NCBI RefSeq assembly: GCF_001761325.1
Contig: NZ_CP017478.1
Location: forward strand, 1,695,501-1,759,500
DNA: 64,000 nt
Direction: 5' to 3'
From: Urechidicola croceus
GTDB lineage: Bacteria; Bacteroidota; Bacteroidia; Flavobacteriales; Flavobacteriaceae
The notes beneath the pieces are model-generated. The model saw only the letters and a list, made by a program, of their open reading frames with translations, was not told the DNA's origin and did not search any database. Both the position numbers and the translations under genes were made by a program. This document shows, piece by piece, positions 35,565 to 44,205 of the stretch (position 1 is its first letter; each line of letters starts with the position of its first letter).

Positions 35565-35900
35565 TTAACTTTCCGATTCCGGAGCGAGTTCAATTTCTAA
35601 TCCTTCAAGTTCTGGGGTAATCGCAATTTGGCATCCCAAACGGCTATTATCTTCGACATAAAATGCTTCTGCTAACATCATATCTTCATCAATTCCCATT
35701 TCTGGCAATTCATGATCTGATAATACATAGCATTGACATGAAGCACACATGGCCATTCCTCCACAAATACCAATTGTACCTTCAGGTGCCAATTCGTATG
35801 CTCGAACAACCTCCATGATATTCATTGCCATATCTGTTGGCGCTTGAATATCGTGAACTACTCCTTCTCTATCAGTAATTTTTATATTAACGTCTGACAT
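35565..35900 (-). CDS. 2Fe-2S ferredoxin (adrenodoxin type)
   Basis: A 111-residue soluble ferredoxin. The iron-sulfur ligands are Cys46, Cys52, Cys55 and Cys90 (C-x5-C-x2-C-x34-C), within GICGGMAMCASC and RLGCQIAI. It lies downstream of a ferredoxin reductase and the ferredoxin-type sulfite reductase on the same strand, so it most likely carries electrons from NADPH to sulfite. Its acidic surface suits such a shuttle. Confidence 0.93.
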   Translation of the reverse strand: MSDVNIKITDREGVVHDIQAPTDMAMNIMEVVRAYELAPEGTIGICGGMAMCASCQCYVLSDHELPEMGIDEDMMLAEAFYVEDNSRLGCQIAITPELEGLEIELAPESES

Positions 35901-35921
35901 TAATTTCTTCTATTTAAAAAA

Positions 35922-35950
35922 GATTCCTGCATTCACAGGAATGACATTTA
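35922..35950. repeat. single REP-like palindrome
   Basis: GATTCCTGCATTCACAGG and the following AATGACA match one arm of the inverted repeat at 30862-30930 with one or two changes. It lies between the ferredoxin and ferredoxin reductase genes. Confidence 0.75.
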
Positions 35951-35996
35951 GATTATATAATTTTTGTAATTTCGACTACGTTCAATCACCAAATTT

Positions 35997-37052
35997 TTAT
36001 CCAATACTTTTTACAACTGCTGCTTCAGCTTTTTTGGTTTCTCCATCAAATCCTGTAACTCCATTTACCGTAGTATATTTCATTACATATCTTTTTCCAG
36101 GATTAATAATATTGTAAGCATATTGCACTGCAATTGTTGCTTCATGGAAACCACAAAGGATCAATTTTAATTTCCCTGGATACGTATTCACATCGCCTAT
36201 AGCGAAAACACCTGGAATATTCGTTTGATAATCTAAAGCATTATTAACAACAATAGCATTTTTCACAATTTCTAACCCCCAATCTCCTATTGGTCCCAAT
36301 TTTGGCGACAATCCGAATAAAGGAATAAAGTGGTCAGTTTCTTTTACAAAATCACCATCTGTTTTATGCTTAATCCCTAAAGATTCTACTTTTCCATTTC
36401 CGTGAATTTCTTTGACTTCAGCATCGGTAATCATATTGATTTTACCCAATTTTGCCAATTCAGCAACTTTTTCAACAGAATCTAATGCTCCTCTAAATTC
36501 GTTACGTCTATGCACTAATGAAACTTCACTTGCAACATCTGCTAAAAAGATTGACCAATCTAAGGCTGAATCTCCTCCACCTGCAATTACAACTCTTTTA
36601 TCTCTATAAACTTCTGGATCTCGAATGATATACTCAACTCCATTATCTTCATAATTTGCAATTCCCGGAATAGGTGGCTTTCTAGGTTCAAATGAACCTA
36701 AACCTCCTGCAATGAAAATTACTGGAGCGTTGTGCTCAGTACCTTTATTCGTTGTTACTAAGAAAGTTCCATCTTCTAATTTTTCAATAGTTTCTGCACG
36801 TTCGCCAAGTGTGTATCCAGGTTCAAACGGTTTAATTTGTTCTGCTAAATTGTCTATTAATTCTCCTGCCAATACTTCTGGATATCCTGGAATATCGTAG
36901 ATTGGTTTTTTAGGGTAAATCTCTGAACATTGTCCTCCTGGTTGTGCTAATGCATCAATTAAATGACAATGCAATTTTAATAATCCTGCTTCAAAAACAG
37001 CGAACATTCCTACTGGTCCGGCTCCAATTATTAGTATATCTGTTTTAATCAT
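35997..37052 (-). CDS. ferredoxin-NADP reductase, thioredoxin-reductase-like
   Basis: A 351-residue flavoprotein with FAD-binding GAGPVG (9-14), the QPGGQCSEIYP segment, NADPH-binding GGGDSALD (about 168-175) and the C-terminal GVFAIGDVNTYPGKL. It lacks a CxxC redox pair, so it belongs to the TrxR-like ferredoxin reductase group, not true thioredoxin reductase. It overlaps the siroheme gene by 1 bp, which ties it to sulfite reduction. Confidence 0.93.
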   Translation of the reverse strand: MIKTDILIIGAGPVGMFAVFEAGLLKLHCHLIDALAQPGGQCSEIYPKKPIYDIPGYPEVLAGELIDNLAEQIKPFEPGYTLGERAETIEKLEDGTFLVTTNKGTEHNAPVIFIAGGLGSFEPRKPPIPGIANYEDNGVEYIIRDPEVYRDKRVVIAGGGDSALDWSIFLADVASEVSLVHRRNEFRGALDSVEKVAELAKLGKINMITDAEVKEIHGNGKVESLGIKHKTDGDFVKETDHFIPLFGLSPKLGPIGDWGLEIVKNAIVVNNALDYQTNIPGVFAIGDVNTYPGKLKLILCGFHEATIAVQYAYNIINPGKRYVMKYTTVNGVTGFDGETKKAEAAVVKSIG

Positions 37053-37633
37053 TACTTTTTTTCTATAAAAGTTTTAGTTATTTCATTCATTTGGTCAACC
37101 TTGTATTCAAAGTCTCCCTTTAATGTTTTTCTATATTCATTCAAATTTTGTACCACTTCGTCCATATCCTCAGGCAATACTTCTTCAAATAATTGACGTA
37201 AGCGTTTTGCCATTGTTGGAGACTTTCCGTTTGTAGAAATTGCAACCTTTACATTTCCTTTGGTAACAATCCCTCCTAAATAATAATCACAATATTGTGG
37301 TGTATCTGCAATATTAACCAATGTAAATCTTTCTTTACACTCATAATATACTTGCTTGTTTACCTCAATATTATCGGTACAAGCGATTACTAAATGTCTT
37401 TTTTCTAACAAATCGGTTCCATAGGCTCTTTGAGTTAATGTCACATTTTTCTCATGCTTTTTTGCCAAAGCAATTAAATCTTCATGAAAATCGAGTGAAA
37501 CTATTTCAATACGAGCATTAGGGCTTGATTTCAACATAAAAAATGATTTTTCTAAACCAACATTTCCTCCGCCAACTATTAGAACATTAAGTTCTGCAAC
37601 TTTTACAAATATTGGATATAATTCATTTTTCAT
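37052..37633 (-). CDS. precorrin-2 dehydrogenase / sirohydrochlorin ferrochelatase (siroheme synthase)
   Basis: A 193-residue CysG N-terminal/Met8-like protein with the NAD-binding VLIVGGGNVGLEKSFFML (about 14-31) and the GKSPTMAKRLRQLFEE segment (about 139-154). It oxidises precorrin-2 and inserts iron to make siroheme, the cofactor of the sulfite reductase encoded immediately downstream in the cluster order. It overlaps both neighbours by 1 bp. The methyltransferase half of CysG is not attached and not in the window. Confidence 0.93.
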   Translation of the reverse strand: MKNELYPIFVKVAELNVLIVGGGNVGLEKSFFMLKSSPNARIEIVSLDFHEDLIALAKKHEKNVTLTQRAYGTDLLEKRHLVIACTDNIEVNKQVYYECKERFTLVNIADTPQYCDYYLGGIVTKGNVKVAISTNGKSPTMAKRLRQLFEEVLPEDMDEVVQNLNEYRKTLKGDFEYKVDQMNEITKTFIEKK

Positions 37634-39732
37634 TAATCTACCGTATTCAATTCTTTGGTTCTGTAAGCATCAACTTTACCTAAGAATGATTTTGCATCTT
37701 CTAAATATTTCTTTGCAAAAGCCTCTGAAGGCTCATTCTTGTTAATTTGATACACAAAAGTACTAAAACTAGTTGGTAAGTCTATGACATTTGTCATAAC
37801 AAAATGTTCATCAAAATCTTTTATAATTCCAGCATGTGTATTTGTTTTCTTATCTTCTGATAACAATAATGCTTTCGCAGTATTAATCATTGAAGTATAC
37901 ACATAATAAATACTATCTGACCACTGTTTTGCTTCTAAAGCACCTTGCCCATTTTCAATTTTTTCTTCACTTTCTAACAATAGAGTAGCAATTAAATCAA
38001 TAACAACACCTGCACATTCACCTACACCAATTGCTTTTATATATTTCTTTTCTTCTCCCCAATCAACAAAATCTTCTGGTGTTAGGTTTTCAATATCTGC
38101 CAATGGCTTTAACAATTCATAGAAATACATTTGCCCATTTCTATCATAATAATTTAAGAAACGCTCACCGTTTTGCGAATTATCTTGATAATCATTTAAC
38201 AAATATCTTAAGGCATCATCCCCTCTTTTACTTGGTATTTTGATTACTTTATCAGAAAAACGCCCTTCACCATTTCCAAGATTACCTCCACCTAATAACA
38301 CTTGTAATGCTGGAGCAACTTGCTTGTCTTTGGTACGAATTGTCATCCCTTGAAAACCAATTTCAGACATATTGTGTTGTCCACAAGCATTCATACAACC
38401 ACTTATTTTTATGGTAATATCTTTATTATTTATATACTGAGGATATTCTGTTTTTAATACACTCTCCAATTTATCTGCAATTCCTGTACTACTTGCAATT
38501 CCAAGATTACATGTATCAGTTCCTGGACAAGCAGTAATATCTTGAGCCGAATTATATCCTAAATCCGTAAATCCTAATTTGTTTAATTCTACATAAAAGA
38601 ATGGCAATAAATCCTCTCTTACATGCTTTATTAATATATTTTGTCGAAGGCTTAAACGAATTTCATTTCCTGCATATTTCTTAATTAAATCTGCTAATTT
38701 TCTTGCTTCAGGCGTATAAAAATCTCCTAATAAAACTTTAATTCCAATGGCAAATAAGCCTTCTTGTTTTTGCTTAATAACATTGGAAGTTCTCCAAGCA
38801 TTGTATGCTTTTTCATCATCGATTGTTACTGCAGGAACTTCAATATCATTTGCAACAATTTCTCCATCAAAACTAGAAGTATCGATTGCTTTTGACTGAT
38901 GTGACAATGCTAAACGCTCTGTATTTAACAATTCTACAAACGCTTCTAAACCAATATCTTTTAGTAAAAATTTCATGCGTGCTTTTGCACGACTTTTACG
39001 TTCTCCGTATCTATCAAAAACACGTAAAACACTTTCCATAACTGGAATAATTTTATCAGTTTCAATAAAATCATACAATACATCTCCGTGACGTGGTTGC
39101 GAACCTAAACCTCCGCCTGCAAGTATTTTAAAACCACGAACTCCATTTTGAATCTTCGCAATAAAACCTAAATCATGCATATAACTCAAGCCAGTATCTG
39201 AATCAGAAGAAGAAAAAGAAATTTTGAATTTACGTCCCATTTCTTGACAAATTGGGTTACGTAAAAAGAACTTAAACATTGCATCTGCATATGGAGAAAC
39301 ATCAAATGGTTCGTCAGGATCTATTCCTGCTGTTTCAGAAGCAGTAACATTTCTTACCACATTTCCACAAGCCTCACGCAGAGTAATTTCATCTTTTTCT
39401 AATTCGGCCCATAACTCTGGAGTTCTATCTAAACTTACATGATGAATTTGAATATCTTGACGTGTTGTGATATGCAATCTACCTCGTGAATATTCATCAG
39501 AAACTTCACAAATTCGGTGTAATTGCTCACTAGACATTTTTCCAAATGGAATTTTGATACGAATCATCTGTACACCAAATTGACGTTGACCATAAACTCC
39601 ACGAGCCAATCGTAAACTTCTAAAACGCTCTTCATCAATCTTTCCTGTTTTGAAAAGTTCAATTTTATTTGCTAAATCGATAATATCTTGTTCTACTACC
39701 TCATTTTCTAATTCTGTTCTGAAACTTTGCAT
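37633..39732 (-). CDS. ferredoxin-dependent sulfite (nitrite) reductase with C-terminal HEPN-like domain
   Basis: A 699-residue siroheme/[4Fe-4S] reductase. The cluster and siroheme ligands are Cys402, Cys408, Cys446 and Cys450 (ACPGTDTC and GCMNACGQH), with the two ferredoxin-like repeats before them (RGRLHITTRQDIQ and IRLSLRQNILIK). Its place between cysH and siroheme synthase makes sulfite the likely substrate. Beyond the normal end (about residue 550) there is a roughly 120-residue helical extension (575-699) with a HEPN-like pattern (ALEAKQWSDSIYYVY, then NTAKALLL and H-x3-IIKDFDEHF). The role of this tail is unknown. Confidence 0.92.
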   Translation of the reverse strand: MQSFRTELENEVVEQDIIDLANKIELFKTGKIDEERFRSLRLARGVYGQRQFGVQMIRIKIPFGKMSSEQLHRICEVSDEYSRGRLHITTRQDIQIHHVSLDRTPELWAELEKDEITLREACGNVVRNVTASETAGIDPDEPFDVSPYADAMFKFFLRNPICQEMGRKFKISFSSSDSDTGLSYMHDLGFIAKIQNGVRGFKILAGGGLGSQPRHGDVLYDFIETDKIIPVMESVLRVFDRYGERKSRAKARMKFLLKDIGLEAFVELLNTERLALSHQSKAIDTSSFDGEIVANDIEVPAVTIDDEKAYNAWRTSNVIKQKQEGLFAIGIKVLLGDFYTPEARKLADLIKKYAGNEIRLSLRQNILIKHVREDLLPFFYVELNKLGFTDLGYNSAQDITACPGTDTCNLGIASSTGIADKLESVLKTEYPQYINNKDITIKISGCMNACGQHNMSEIGFQGMTIRTKDKQVAPALQVLLGGGNLGNGEGRFSDKVIKIPSKRGDDALRYLLNDYQDNSQNGERFLNYYDRNGQMYFYELLKPLADIENLTPEDFVDWGEEKKYIKAIGVGECAGVVIDLIATLLLESEEKIENGQGALEAKQWSDSIYYVYTSMINTAKALLLSEDKKTNTHAGIIKDFDEHFVMTNVIDLPTSFSTFVYQINKNEPSEAFAKKYLEDAKSFLGKVDAYRTKELNTVD

Positions 39733-39744
39733 AATTTCTATATT

Positions 39745-40404
39745 TTAAGCGTGTAAACCACACTCACGATTTTCTAAAACTTTTGTTGGATCGAAATATT
39801 TGAATTCATTTGGAAGATTATTTTCTTCTAAATAAACATCTAGTTCTTTATCGGACCAATTATAAAATGGACTTACCTTAATAATTCCATCAGTACTTAT
39901 AGAAACAATATCAATACTGTTTCTAAAAGCAGTTTGCCCTTTACGTAAATTTGTAAACCACACATCAGGTTTATGTTCTTCCATTGCTCTTCTGAATGGC
40001 TCTAACTTAACTTGTTCTGTAAACAATTTATGATTTGGATCTTCAATTTGAGGAATTCCCAACGTTATATTTCTAAAGCCAACAGTTTGTTTTGGCACAT
40101 ATAAGTGAATATTTAAATTCAATTTTTCAATCAATTCACTAGCATGTTTATAAGTATTAGGTGTATTGTATCCTGTATCACACCACACAACTTTAATATC
40201 GTTTTTCACTTCTGAAACCGCATTTAAAATAGCAACCTCATAAGGTCTAAAATTTGTTGTAACTACTGGATTTTGTGCAATTGAAATTGCCCATTCAATA
40301 ATCTCAATTGGCGATTTTTCTCTTAAAGAATCATTGATTCTTTCTACTTCTTGCTTATCTAAATTTAAACTCATTTTCTCAAATTTAATATTATCAACTA
40401 TCAT
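39745..40404 (-). CDS. cysH: phosphoadenylyl-sulfate (PAPS/APS) reductase
   Basis: A 219-residue member of the CysH family that reduces activated sulfate to sulfite. It has the PP-loop-like NPVVTTNFRPYEVAIL, VVWCDTGYNTP, TNLRKGQTAFR and the C-terminal active-site Cys in ECGLHA. The paired cysteines (CCxxRK / CxxC) of iron-sulfur APS reductases are not seen, which favours the thioredoxin-coupled PAPS-type enzyme. Met11 is an alternative start. It is the first gene of the sulfite-reduction unit, 12 bp before the sulfite reductase. Confidence 0.93.
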   Translation of the reverse strand: MIVDNIKFEKMSLNLDKQEVERINDSLREKSPIEIIEWAISIAQNPVVTTNFRPYEVAILNAVSEVKNDIKVVWCDTGYNTPNTYKHASELIEKLNLNIHLYVPKQTVGFRNITLGIPQIEDPNHKLFTEQVKLEPFRRAMEEHKPDVWFTNLRKGQTAFRNSIDIVSISTDGIIKVSPFYNWSDKELDVYLEENNLPNEFKYFDPTKVLENRECGLHA

Positions 40405-40424
40405 CTATGTCGTAATAAAACTAT

Positions 40425-40439
40425 TATCCTATCGGAGTA
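40425..40439. promoter_or_regulatory. candidate Rrf2-type operator before cysH
   Basis: TATCCTATCGGAGTA is an imperfect inverted repeat (TATCC / GGAgTA) 21 bp upstream of cysH. The Rrf2 regulator gene ends 86 bp away. Rrf2 regulators such as CymR and IscR bind short imperfect palindromes of this kind; the link is inference. Confidence 0.45.
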
Positions 40440-40524
40440 GTAGATTAAAAAGCAAATGTATAGATTAAATTACTTACGAGCAACGTTTTTATAATAAAAA
40501 AATGGTTAATTTTTTGTGAAAATG

Positions 40525-40935
40525 TTAAATTGTTAGATCTGCAAGTGTCGTATTTCTAAAAATTAGTAGTGTACTATCTCTTACTTGAATCATTAATTTA
40601 TGAACACTACAAGTGTGTTCATCGGGACAGTCATCACATTTTTCATAAAAATTTAGACTAACACAAGGTAACATAGCGATTGGTCCTTCTAAAACACGAA
40701 TTATATCAGTCATAGGAACATCTGCAGGATCTTTCAATAGATAATAACCTCCTCCTTTACCTTTTTTGGAACCTAAAATTCCAGATTTTCTTAAGGTAAG
40801 AAGAATACTTTCTAAAAATTTCTGTGAAATGTTTTCACTTTTCGAAATTTCAGAAATCTGAACAGGAGTTTTGTCTTCACGCTTTGCTAAATAAGCAAGT
40901 GCTTTTAACCCGTATTTTGTCTTTTTTGAAAGCAT
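40525..40935 (-). CDS. Rrf2 family transcriptional regulator
   Basis: A 136-residue Rrf2 winged-helix protein (KTKYGLKALAYLA, IAEISKSENISQKFLE-like segment, and the wing GSKKGKGGGYYL). It has four cysteines after the winged helix (Cys91, Cys100, Cys103, Cys109), spaced C-x8-C-x2-C-x5-C, which could hold an iron-sulfur cluster or sense sulfur compounds, as in IscR or CymR. It lies between metZ and cysH on the same strand, so control of sulfate assimilation is the most likely role. Confidence 0.9.
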   Translation of the reverse strand: MLSKKTKYGLKALAYLAKREDKTPVQISEISKSENISQKFLESILLTLRKSGILGSKKGKGGGYYLLKDPADVPMTDIIRVLEGPIAMLPCVSLNFYEKCDDCPDEHTCSVHKLMIQVRDSTLLIFRNTTLADLTI

Positions 40936-40987
40936 TTTACGAAGATAGTAAAATATTCAATCTATTAATCTAAAGGTATAAATAAAA

Positions 40988-42157
40988 CTAACTTTCTAAA
41001 GCCTGTTTTAAATCAGCAATTATATCTTCAGTATTTTCTAGTCCTACTGAAATTCTTACTGAGCCATCAGTAATCCCAACTTCTAGTCTATCTTCAACAG
41101 ATAATTTACTATGTGTTGTTGATGCTGGATGTGTGACAATAGTTCTTGTATCACCAAGATTAGCAGACAGTGAACACATCTTAATATTATTAAAAAAATT
41201 ACGTCCTCCATCAATTCCTCCTTTTACTTCAAATGCAATAATACTCCCTCCTAATTTCATCTGCTTTTTTGCTACATCATATTTAGGATGAGATTTTAAA
41301 AATGGATATTTCACCCAATTTATACTTGAATGATTTTCTAAATATTCTGCAACTTTTAATGCGTTTTCACAATGCCTATCTACTCTAATTGCCAATGTTT
41401 CTAAACTTTTAGACAATACCCAAGCATTGAATGGAGACATTGCTGGTCCGGTATTACGAGAGAACAAGTATATCTCACGAATTAATTCTTTACTTCCAAC
41501 AGTTATTCCACCAAGTACACGTCCTTGACCATCCATTAATTTGGTTGCAGAATGTATAACTAAGTCTGCTCCAAATTTTATTGGTTGTTGAATATATGGC
41601 GTTGCAAAACAGTTATCAATAACTAATAAAATATTATGCTTTTTCGCTATTTGACCCAATAATTCTAAATCTATAACATCAATTCCAGGATTGGTCGGTG
41701 TTTCCGCATATAAAATCTTAGTATTTGGTTGAATCAACCCTTCAATAGTTTCTGGATTATTTATATTAAAATAGGATGTTTCAATATTCCATTTTGGAAA
41801 ATACTTCGTAAACAATGCATGCGTAGACCCAAAAACAGATCGACAAGATACGATATGATCTCCACTACTCAACAGCGCACCAAAAGTTGAAAATACTGCA
41901 GCCATACCAGTTGCAAAAGCAAAACCATCTTCAGCACCTTCCATTGCAACAACTTTTGCAACAAATTCAGATGTATTAGGATTTGAAAAACGACTGTATA
42001 AATTTTTAGGTTTCTCTTCTGCAAATGAAGCACGCATATCTTCAGCATCATCAAATGTAAATCCTGATGTCAGGTACAATGGTGTTGAATGTTCAGAAAA
42101 TTGTGTTCTCTCTGTTTGATTTCTGATTGCGTCTGTTTCGAAATTATGCTTACTCAT
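40988..42157 (-). CDS. metZ: O-succinyl/O-acetylhomoserine sulfhydrylase (trans-sulfuration PLP enzyme)
   Basis: A 389-residue cystathionine gamma-synthase-family enzyme. It has YSRFSNPNTSEF, the PLP-phosphate region FATGMAAVFSTFGALL, IDNCFATPYIQQP and the PLP lysine in HSATKLMDGQGRVLGG. With a metX gene directly upstream and a sulfide-producing pathway next door, direct sulfhydrylation to homocysteine is the likely reaction. Which acyl-homoserine it uses cannot be settled from sequence. It is expected to be under the SAM-I riboswitch of metX. Confidence 0.93.
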   Translation of the reverse strand: MSKHNFETDAIRNQTERTQFSEHSTPLYLTSGFTFDDAEDMRASFAEEKPKNLYSRFSNPNTSEFVAKVVAMEGAEDGFAFATGMAAVFSTFGALLSSGDHIVSCRSVFGSTHALFTKYFPKWNIETSYFNINNPETIEGLIQPNTKILYAETPTNPGIDVIDLELLGQIAKKHNILLVIDNCFATPYIQQPIKFGADLVIHSATKLMDGQGRVLGGITVGSKELIREIYLFSRNTGPAMSPFNAWVLSKSLETLAIRVDRHCENALKVAEYLENHSSINWVKYPFLKSHPKYDVAKKQMKLGGSIIAFEVKGGIDGGRNFFNNIKMCSLSANLGDTRTIVTHPASTTHSKLSVEDRLEVGITDGSVRISVGLENTEDIIADLKQALES

Positions 42158-42174
42158 TTTATTCTTATTTTGAT

Positions 42175-42201
42175 GTGACCCTGAAATAAATTCAGGGTGA
42201 C
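42175..42201. repeat. palindromic repeat between metX and metZ
   Basis: GTGACCCTGAA (42175-42185) and TTCAGGGTGAC (42191-42201) form an inverted repeat with one mismatch. It differs from the ATTCCTGC-type repeat and may belong to a second dispersed family. Confidence 0.65.
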
Positions 42202-42207
42202 GTTCTC

Positions 42208-43179
42208 TTAATATATATCCTTTAATAATTCTTCCAACTGATCAAACTCGATTAAAAATCCGTCATGACCATAAATCGACTTGATTTCCATAATCGAATT
42301 TTCTACACCAAGTTCATCTAACATTTCAGCCGTTTCATAATTTTCATAAGGCAGAAAAAAGATATCAGTATCAATAACTACTTGTGTTATTTTTGCTTTA
42401 ATACCTTTAGCAACTTCTCTAAAATCTCCTCTACCTCTAGTTATATCTATTGTTGTTAATAACTGATTCATTAATTGATATGAAGTTAAATTGAAACGCT
42501 CTTCAATTTTATCTCCATGGTGTAACAACCAACTTTCAGCATTAAAAATCCCTTTTTCCTCATTTACACTTCTATTAAAACGGTGTTTAAATGAAATAGC
42601 AGTTCTATAAAAAAGCATTGCCATCAATCTGGCATCATGTAATGGTTTTGTAGAATTGTTTAAAATTTGCTCTTGAACTAAATTGTGTCCAATTATCCAA
42701 TCCGAAGTTTTCCAATCAGATCCTAAAGCAACTAAATGGTCTATCAAGTCTGGAAATAAAATTACCATTTCCCATGCAATTCCCCCTCCCAAAGATGGGC
42801 CAATTGCAGAATGAACTTTATCAACATTTAATTTTTCCAAACCTAAGCCAAATATTTTGGCAATATCTCTTGAGTTAAAATCTTTATAATTTTTGATTAA
42901 TTTATCAGGATTCTCGTCGTATCCATTTCCTGGAATATCAAAAGACAAAACAGTATATTTATTCAAATCAATCAACTTTCCTACTCCAATAATTCCTTTC
43001 CACCATCCATCATTTCCAGCAACTTCAGAATTACCAGTAAAAGCATGGTTTACCAAAACTATAGGTGCAGTATGTAAAGGTTTTCCAAAGACTTGATAGG
43101 TCAAATCAATTATAGGAGATTCAAAACCAGTTTCTGTTTTGAAATTTTGTATTGTAATATGTTGTAAAATATCTACCAA
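42208..43179 (-). CDS. metX: homoserine O-acetyltransferase (MetX, alpha/beta hydrolase)
   Basis: A 323-residue alpha/beta-hydrolase protein that activates homoserine with an acyl group. The nucleophile Ser129 lies in GPSLGGG, the Asp in VIDTDIFFLP and the His in YGHDGFLIE. VLVNHAFTGNSEVAG is typical of MetX. Translation starts at TTG (43179); no in-frame ATG lies near the conserved N-terminus. It is preceded by a SAM-I riboswitch and followed by metZ 51 bp later. The donor (acetyl or succinyl-CoA) is assumed from the family name. Confidence 0.92.
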   Translation of the reverse strand: MVDILQHITIQNFKTETGFESPIIDLTYQVFGKPLHTAPIVLVNHAFTGNSEVAGNDGWWKGIIGVGKLIDLNKYTVLSFDIPGNGYDENPDKLIKNYKDFNSRDIAKIFGLGLEKLNVDKVHSAIGPSLGGGIAWEMVILFPDLIDHLVALGSDWKTSDWIIGHNLVQEQILNNSTKPLHDARLMAMLFYRTAISFKHRFNRSVNEEKGIFNAESWLLHHGDKIEERFNLTSYQLMNQLLTTIDITRGRGDFREVAKGIKAKITQVVIDTDIFFLPYENYETAEMLDELGVENSIMEIKSIYGHDGFLIEFDQLEELLKDIY

Positions 43180-43269
43180 CGTAAACTCAATTAATTATTA
43201 ATATTATTTAGTTTATTACGTTATGAAGATGTTATAATGAAGTATTGAGTCACTTTAGTAATTCTCTTG

Positions 43270-43400
43270 TGTTATCTTTCTGTTCCTTATTACAGGTACT
43301 GAATAAATCCAGTATAAACAGTAGAATTTAGCACCTTCTTTACGAATAAAGGGTTGCTAAGGCTTCAAAGGGTCTATTCCCTCGGCCTTTCACTATAACA
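43270..43400 (-). ncRNA. SAM-I (S-box) riboswitch controlling metX-metZ
   Basis: On the minus strand the leader reads GTGAAAGGCCGAGGGA, AGACCC, TGAAGCC, GCAACC, then AAGGTGCTAAATTC, the ordered core of the SAM-I aptamer. The closing P1 stem is TGTTAT (43395-43400) with ATAACA (43270-43275). About 90 bases separate it from the metX start; no clear terminator is seen, so control may be at translation or by another structure. High S-adenosylmethionine should reduce metX-metZ expression. Confidence 0.95.
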
Positions 43401-43536
43401 TATTCAATAAGTGTATGAACTATGTGGCAAAGTAAAGTATTTATTTTGTACTGTACAATGTAAATTTTAATAAAAAAGGTTTTTGAATTGAATTTTCAGT
43501 AATAAGCAAAAAAAGCAGCGTAATATTAAATATTTA

Positions 43537-43974
43537 TTAGTTTAATTCTGCATGACCAAAACTTACTGAAAAATCTACACACCAAATCATAACATATTTA
43601 TTTATTGACAAATCTGTATTGGATGGAATATTATATGTAAAATCTCCCTCTATTCCTTGTAAATCTCCCAAACTAACAAAATTAGTAGCGTTTAAATCTG
43701 TGGTTAAATAGACCAACAACTTTGGTCCATCATCTGTCTTAAAATTTAAAAAAGATAAAGTTGCTTCATCCAAATTAGCTATTGCTTCTCCAGAAGTAGG
43801 GTGTGCATCCGAAACAAAACTTCCGTTTAAAGTTACGGAGTCTACTATTTCCATTTGCTCGTCTTCTGAAATTGTATTTACTACTTCAATAGTATTATCA
43901 TTTGACGAACAGCCAAAAATTATAAATATTACTAAAAATAAACTTAAACCAAATTTTCTCATCTTACTATCCAT
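43537..43974 (-). CDS. DM13 domain lipoprotein
   Basis: A 145-residue lipoprotein. The signal peptide ends at the lipobox IIFGC (about Cys22; Met5 is an alternative start), and a DM13 domain follows: LNGSFVSDAHPTSGEAIA, LSFLNFKTDDGPKLLVYL and KYVMIWCVDFSVSFGHAEL. The conserved Cys in the IWC motif is present. DM13 domains are thought to be redox or extracellular-matrix-linked modules. It reads in the same direction as metX but ends 137 bp before the riboswitch. Confidence 0.9.
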   Translation of the reverse strand: MDSKMRKFGLSLFLVIFIIFGCSSNDNTIEVVNTISEDEQMEIVDSVTLNGSFVSDAHPTSGEAIANLDEATLSFLNFKTDDGPKLLVYLTTDLNATNFVSLGDLQGIEGDFTYNIPSNTDLSINKYVMIWCVDFSVSFGHAELN

Positions 43975-44080
43975 TTATTAAAAGTCAGTCTATTTAATTC
44001 AAAATCCTTACATTATTAAATTTTAGTTAAAAAACATTTTATATCGAATGAAATATTATAGATTTGCAAACTGAATCTAA

Positions 44081-44143
44081 AGAGGAAAAATTTGAACTGA
44101 TTGCAACCTCAATAAAAAAATGCTAAAGCAGTAGTTAAATCTC
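44081..44143 (+). ncRNA. SAM-II-like riboswitch upstream of metK
   Basis: The leader has AGAGG, then ATTTGAACTGATTGCAA, then CCTC, then an A-rich linker and GCTAAAGCAGT. This follows the SAM-II aptamer order: a P1 stem (GAGG/CCTC), a loop ending in ATTGCAA, and a 3' GCTAAA segment forming a pseudoknot with the loop (ACTG/CAGT). It lies about 60 bp before the metK start. SAM-II or the related SAM-V class is expected to switch off the gene when S-adenosylmethionine is plentiful. Confidence 0.82.
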
Positions 44144-44205
44144 CTCTTGCATTTTCAATTTTTCTTTTAGGATTCTCAATTATTTATTAAATAAAAGAAA
44201 ATTAT

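Noticed and set aside
35997-37052. Thioredoxin reductase for the nearby trxA
   Set aside because: The redox-active CxxC pair is missing, and the gene is coupled to ferredoxin and sulfite reductase genes.
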